Assembly: GCA_043778315.1 (NCBI GenBank)
Contig: JAYWGJ010000123.1
Coordinates: forward strand, 1 to 7,871
DNA length: 7,871 nt
Reading direction: 5' to 3'
Source of the DNA: JBEEMU01 sp043778315
GTDB taxonomy: Bacteria > Bacteroidota > Bacteroidia > Chitinophagales > Saprospiraceae
This document shows positions 7,018 to 7,871 of the stretch, piece after piece; within the stretch, counting starts at the first letter, position 1; each line of letters opens with the position of its first letter. The position numbers and the translations under genes were made by a program. Below the pieces are notes generated by a model. It had not been told where the DNA came from. It searched no databases and worked only from the letters and a program-made list of their open reading frames with translations.

Positions 7018-7602
7018 ATGAAAAAGATTGAATTAGACGTGAAATCGCTCGAGCGCGGCGCGACACAAAACCAAAATTATACCGTAACGCTCAAAGAGCG
7101 TTATGGCAATAGGTGTGTACCTATTGCTATCGGCGGCTTCGAGGCGCAAGCTATCGCTACGGCTATCGAGCGCATCGGCACACATCGTCCGCTCACGCAC
7201 GACCTACTCAAAAACGTTGTTTTGGCTTTCGATGCCGAAATAAAAGAGATTTTGATTAACGACTATCAAGAAGGCGTGTTTTTTGCACAATTAATTTGCT
7301 TGTTTCAAGGGCAGGAATTGCAAATAGACTCGCGCTCGTCTGACGCTATCGCGCTCGCGTTGCGCTTCGAGTGTCCTATTTTTACCTACGACTTTGTCCT
7401 CGAGGTAGCAGGCGTAGCGATAGAAGCGGATAATGCAGAAAGTACGCCCGTAGAAACTACTGCCGACGCGCCGAAAGGGAACGGTAAATTATCTACTTAC
7501 GCGACCGACGAACTCAAACGGCTATTAGCACAGGCATTAGCGGACGAAGAGTACGAACAAGCCGCCGCTATTCGAGACGAAATTACGCGCCGCGAGGCGT
7601 AA
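7018..7602 (+). CDS. Bifunctional nuclease family protein (BFN/DUF151) with C-terminal UVR motif
   Basis: A 194-residue protein from the ATG at 7018. A TTG at 6994 in the same frame would add eight residues but overlaps the candidate -7 promoter element, so the ATG is preferred; M-K-K-I-E-L-D-V is also the expected beginning of this family. Residues 1 to about 130 form the BFN domain, with I-G-G-F-E-A-Q-A-I at 38-46 and the family signature D-S-R-S-S-D-A-I-A-L-A at 104-114. A Thr/Ala/Asp-rich linker (about 137-158) leads to a UVR-type helical hairpin (about 163-194, with D-E-E-Y-E-Q-A-A-A-I-R-D-E-I) like the UvrB-UvrC interaction motif. In other organisms members have been reported to have DNase/RNase activity; the cellular role here is unknown. 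The BFN-UVR fusion is a known arrangement in Bacteroidota. A strong terminator follows directly, so it ends its transcription unit. Confidence 0.92.
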   Translation: MKKIELDVKSLERGATQNQNYTVTLKERYGNRCVPIAIGGFEAQAIATAIERIGTHRPLTHDLLKNVVLAFDAEIKEILINDYQEGVFFAQLICLFQGQELQIDSRSSDAIALALRFECPIFTYDFVLEVAGVAIEADNAESTPVETTADAPKGNGKLSTYATDELKRLLAQALADEEYEQAAAIRDEITRREA

Positions 7603-7621
7603 ATACGCTTAAAACTATATC

Positions 7622-7664
7622 AGCGTTAAACTGTTCTTATTATAACAGTTTAACGCTTTTTTTT
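7622..7664 (+). terminator. Strong intrinsic (rho-independent) terminator
   Basis: A perfect 14-base-pair inverted repeat (arms 7622-7635 and 7644-7657, beginning AGCGTTAAAC) encloses an 8-base loop and is followed by a run of eight T (7657-7664). It starts 20 bases after the stop of the bifunctional-nuclease gene. The T tract is only on the + strand side, so it terminates transcription of the upstream group and insulates the lipoprotein gene that begins 20 bases later. Confidence 0.95.
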
Positions 7665-7684
7665 ACCCTTCTCGAGCAAAAAAC

Positions 7685-7871
7685 ATGAAAAACAAACCTA
7701 TTTATCTATTTTTATTGGCTTTTACAGCAATATTGGCGACAAGCTGCGAAAAAGAAATCACACCTGCTGCGAACGACATAGAGCCGCAATTGGTGGTAGA
7801 AGGCTATATAGAAGCCGCCGAGGCAGGTGCTTTTGTGCTGCCTGCTTATGTGATTTTGACCAAAACCACGT
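7685..7871 (+). CDS. Putative outer lipoprotein, DUF4249-like, N-terminal part
   Basis: Only the first 62 residues are inside the window; the gene runs off its right edge with no stop. The protein begins with a lipoprotein signal peptide: M-K-N-K, a hydrophobic stretch (about residues 5-17), then L-A-T-S-C with C21 as the lipidated cysteine. The mature protein starts C-E-K-E-I, followed by E-P-Q-L-V-V-E-G-Y-I-E at about 37-47. That pattern matches what I know of DUF4249 lipoproteins of Bacteroidota, often encoded next to TonB-dependent outer-membrane receptors; the downstream neighbour is not visible here. The start lies only 20 bases after the terminator, and no full TAnnTTTG element fits into that gap, so its promoter is not evident. 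The lipoprotein call is firm; the family is probable. Confidence 0.78.
   Translation, partial: MKNKPIYLFLLAFTAILATSCEKEITPAANDIEPQLVVEGYIEAAEAGAFVLPAYVILTKTT

Overview
The window looks like chromosomal DNA of a Bacteroidota bacterium. Four things point there: a DUF4175-type giant membrane protein, a lipoprotein whose N-terminus fits the DUF4249 family, two perfect matches to the Bacteroidota -7 promoter element TAnnTTTG, and start regions without Shine-Dalgarno sequences. All genes are on the + strand. No intergenic gap exceeds about 115 bases. No tRNA, rRNA, CRISPR array or insertion sequence was seen.

Positions 2-2364 hold an AT-rich type II restriction-modification locus. The second half is an apparently intact gamma-class N6-adenine DNA methyltransferase (751-2364). 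Before it lie two ORFs in the same reading frame (2-202 and 218-751), separated only by one TAA at 200-202. They read like the two pieces of a single restriction endonuclease, perhaps AccI-like, so the nuclease is probably broken by a nonsense mutation while the methylase is kept. The low GC of this block compared with its neighbours suggests horizontal acquisition.

Positions 2419-5781 encode a 1120-residue DUF4175-family membrane protein. It has three predicted membrane segments near the N-terminus, a beta-rich extracytoplasmic region, a coiled coil of about 300 residues and a Gly/Lys/Gln-rich C-terminal part. Its function is unknown.

Positions 5896-7602 carry housekeeping and regulatory genes: an RsbW/SpoIIAB-like ATP-binding protein, orotate phosphoribosyltransferase (pyrE, pyrimidine synthesis) and a bifunctional-nuclease (DUF151) protein with a C-terminal UVR motif. 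TAnnTTTG elements precede the first and the third. A very strong intrinsic terminator (7622-7664) closes the group. A lipoprotein gene, probably DUF4249, starts at 7685 and runs off the window.

I found no convincing entirely new system. The observations most worth a second look are the interrupted restriction gene beside an intact methylase, and an apparent excess of CTCGAG hexamers in the non-R-M part of the window.
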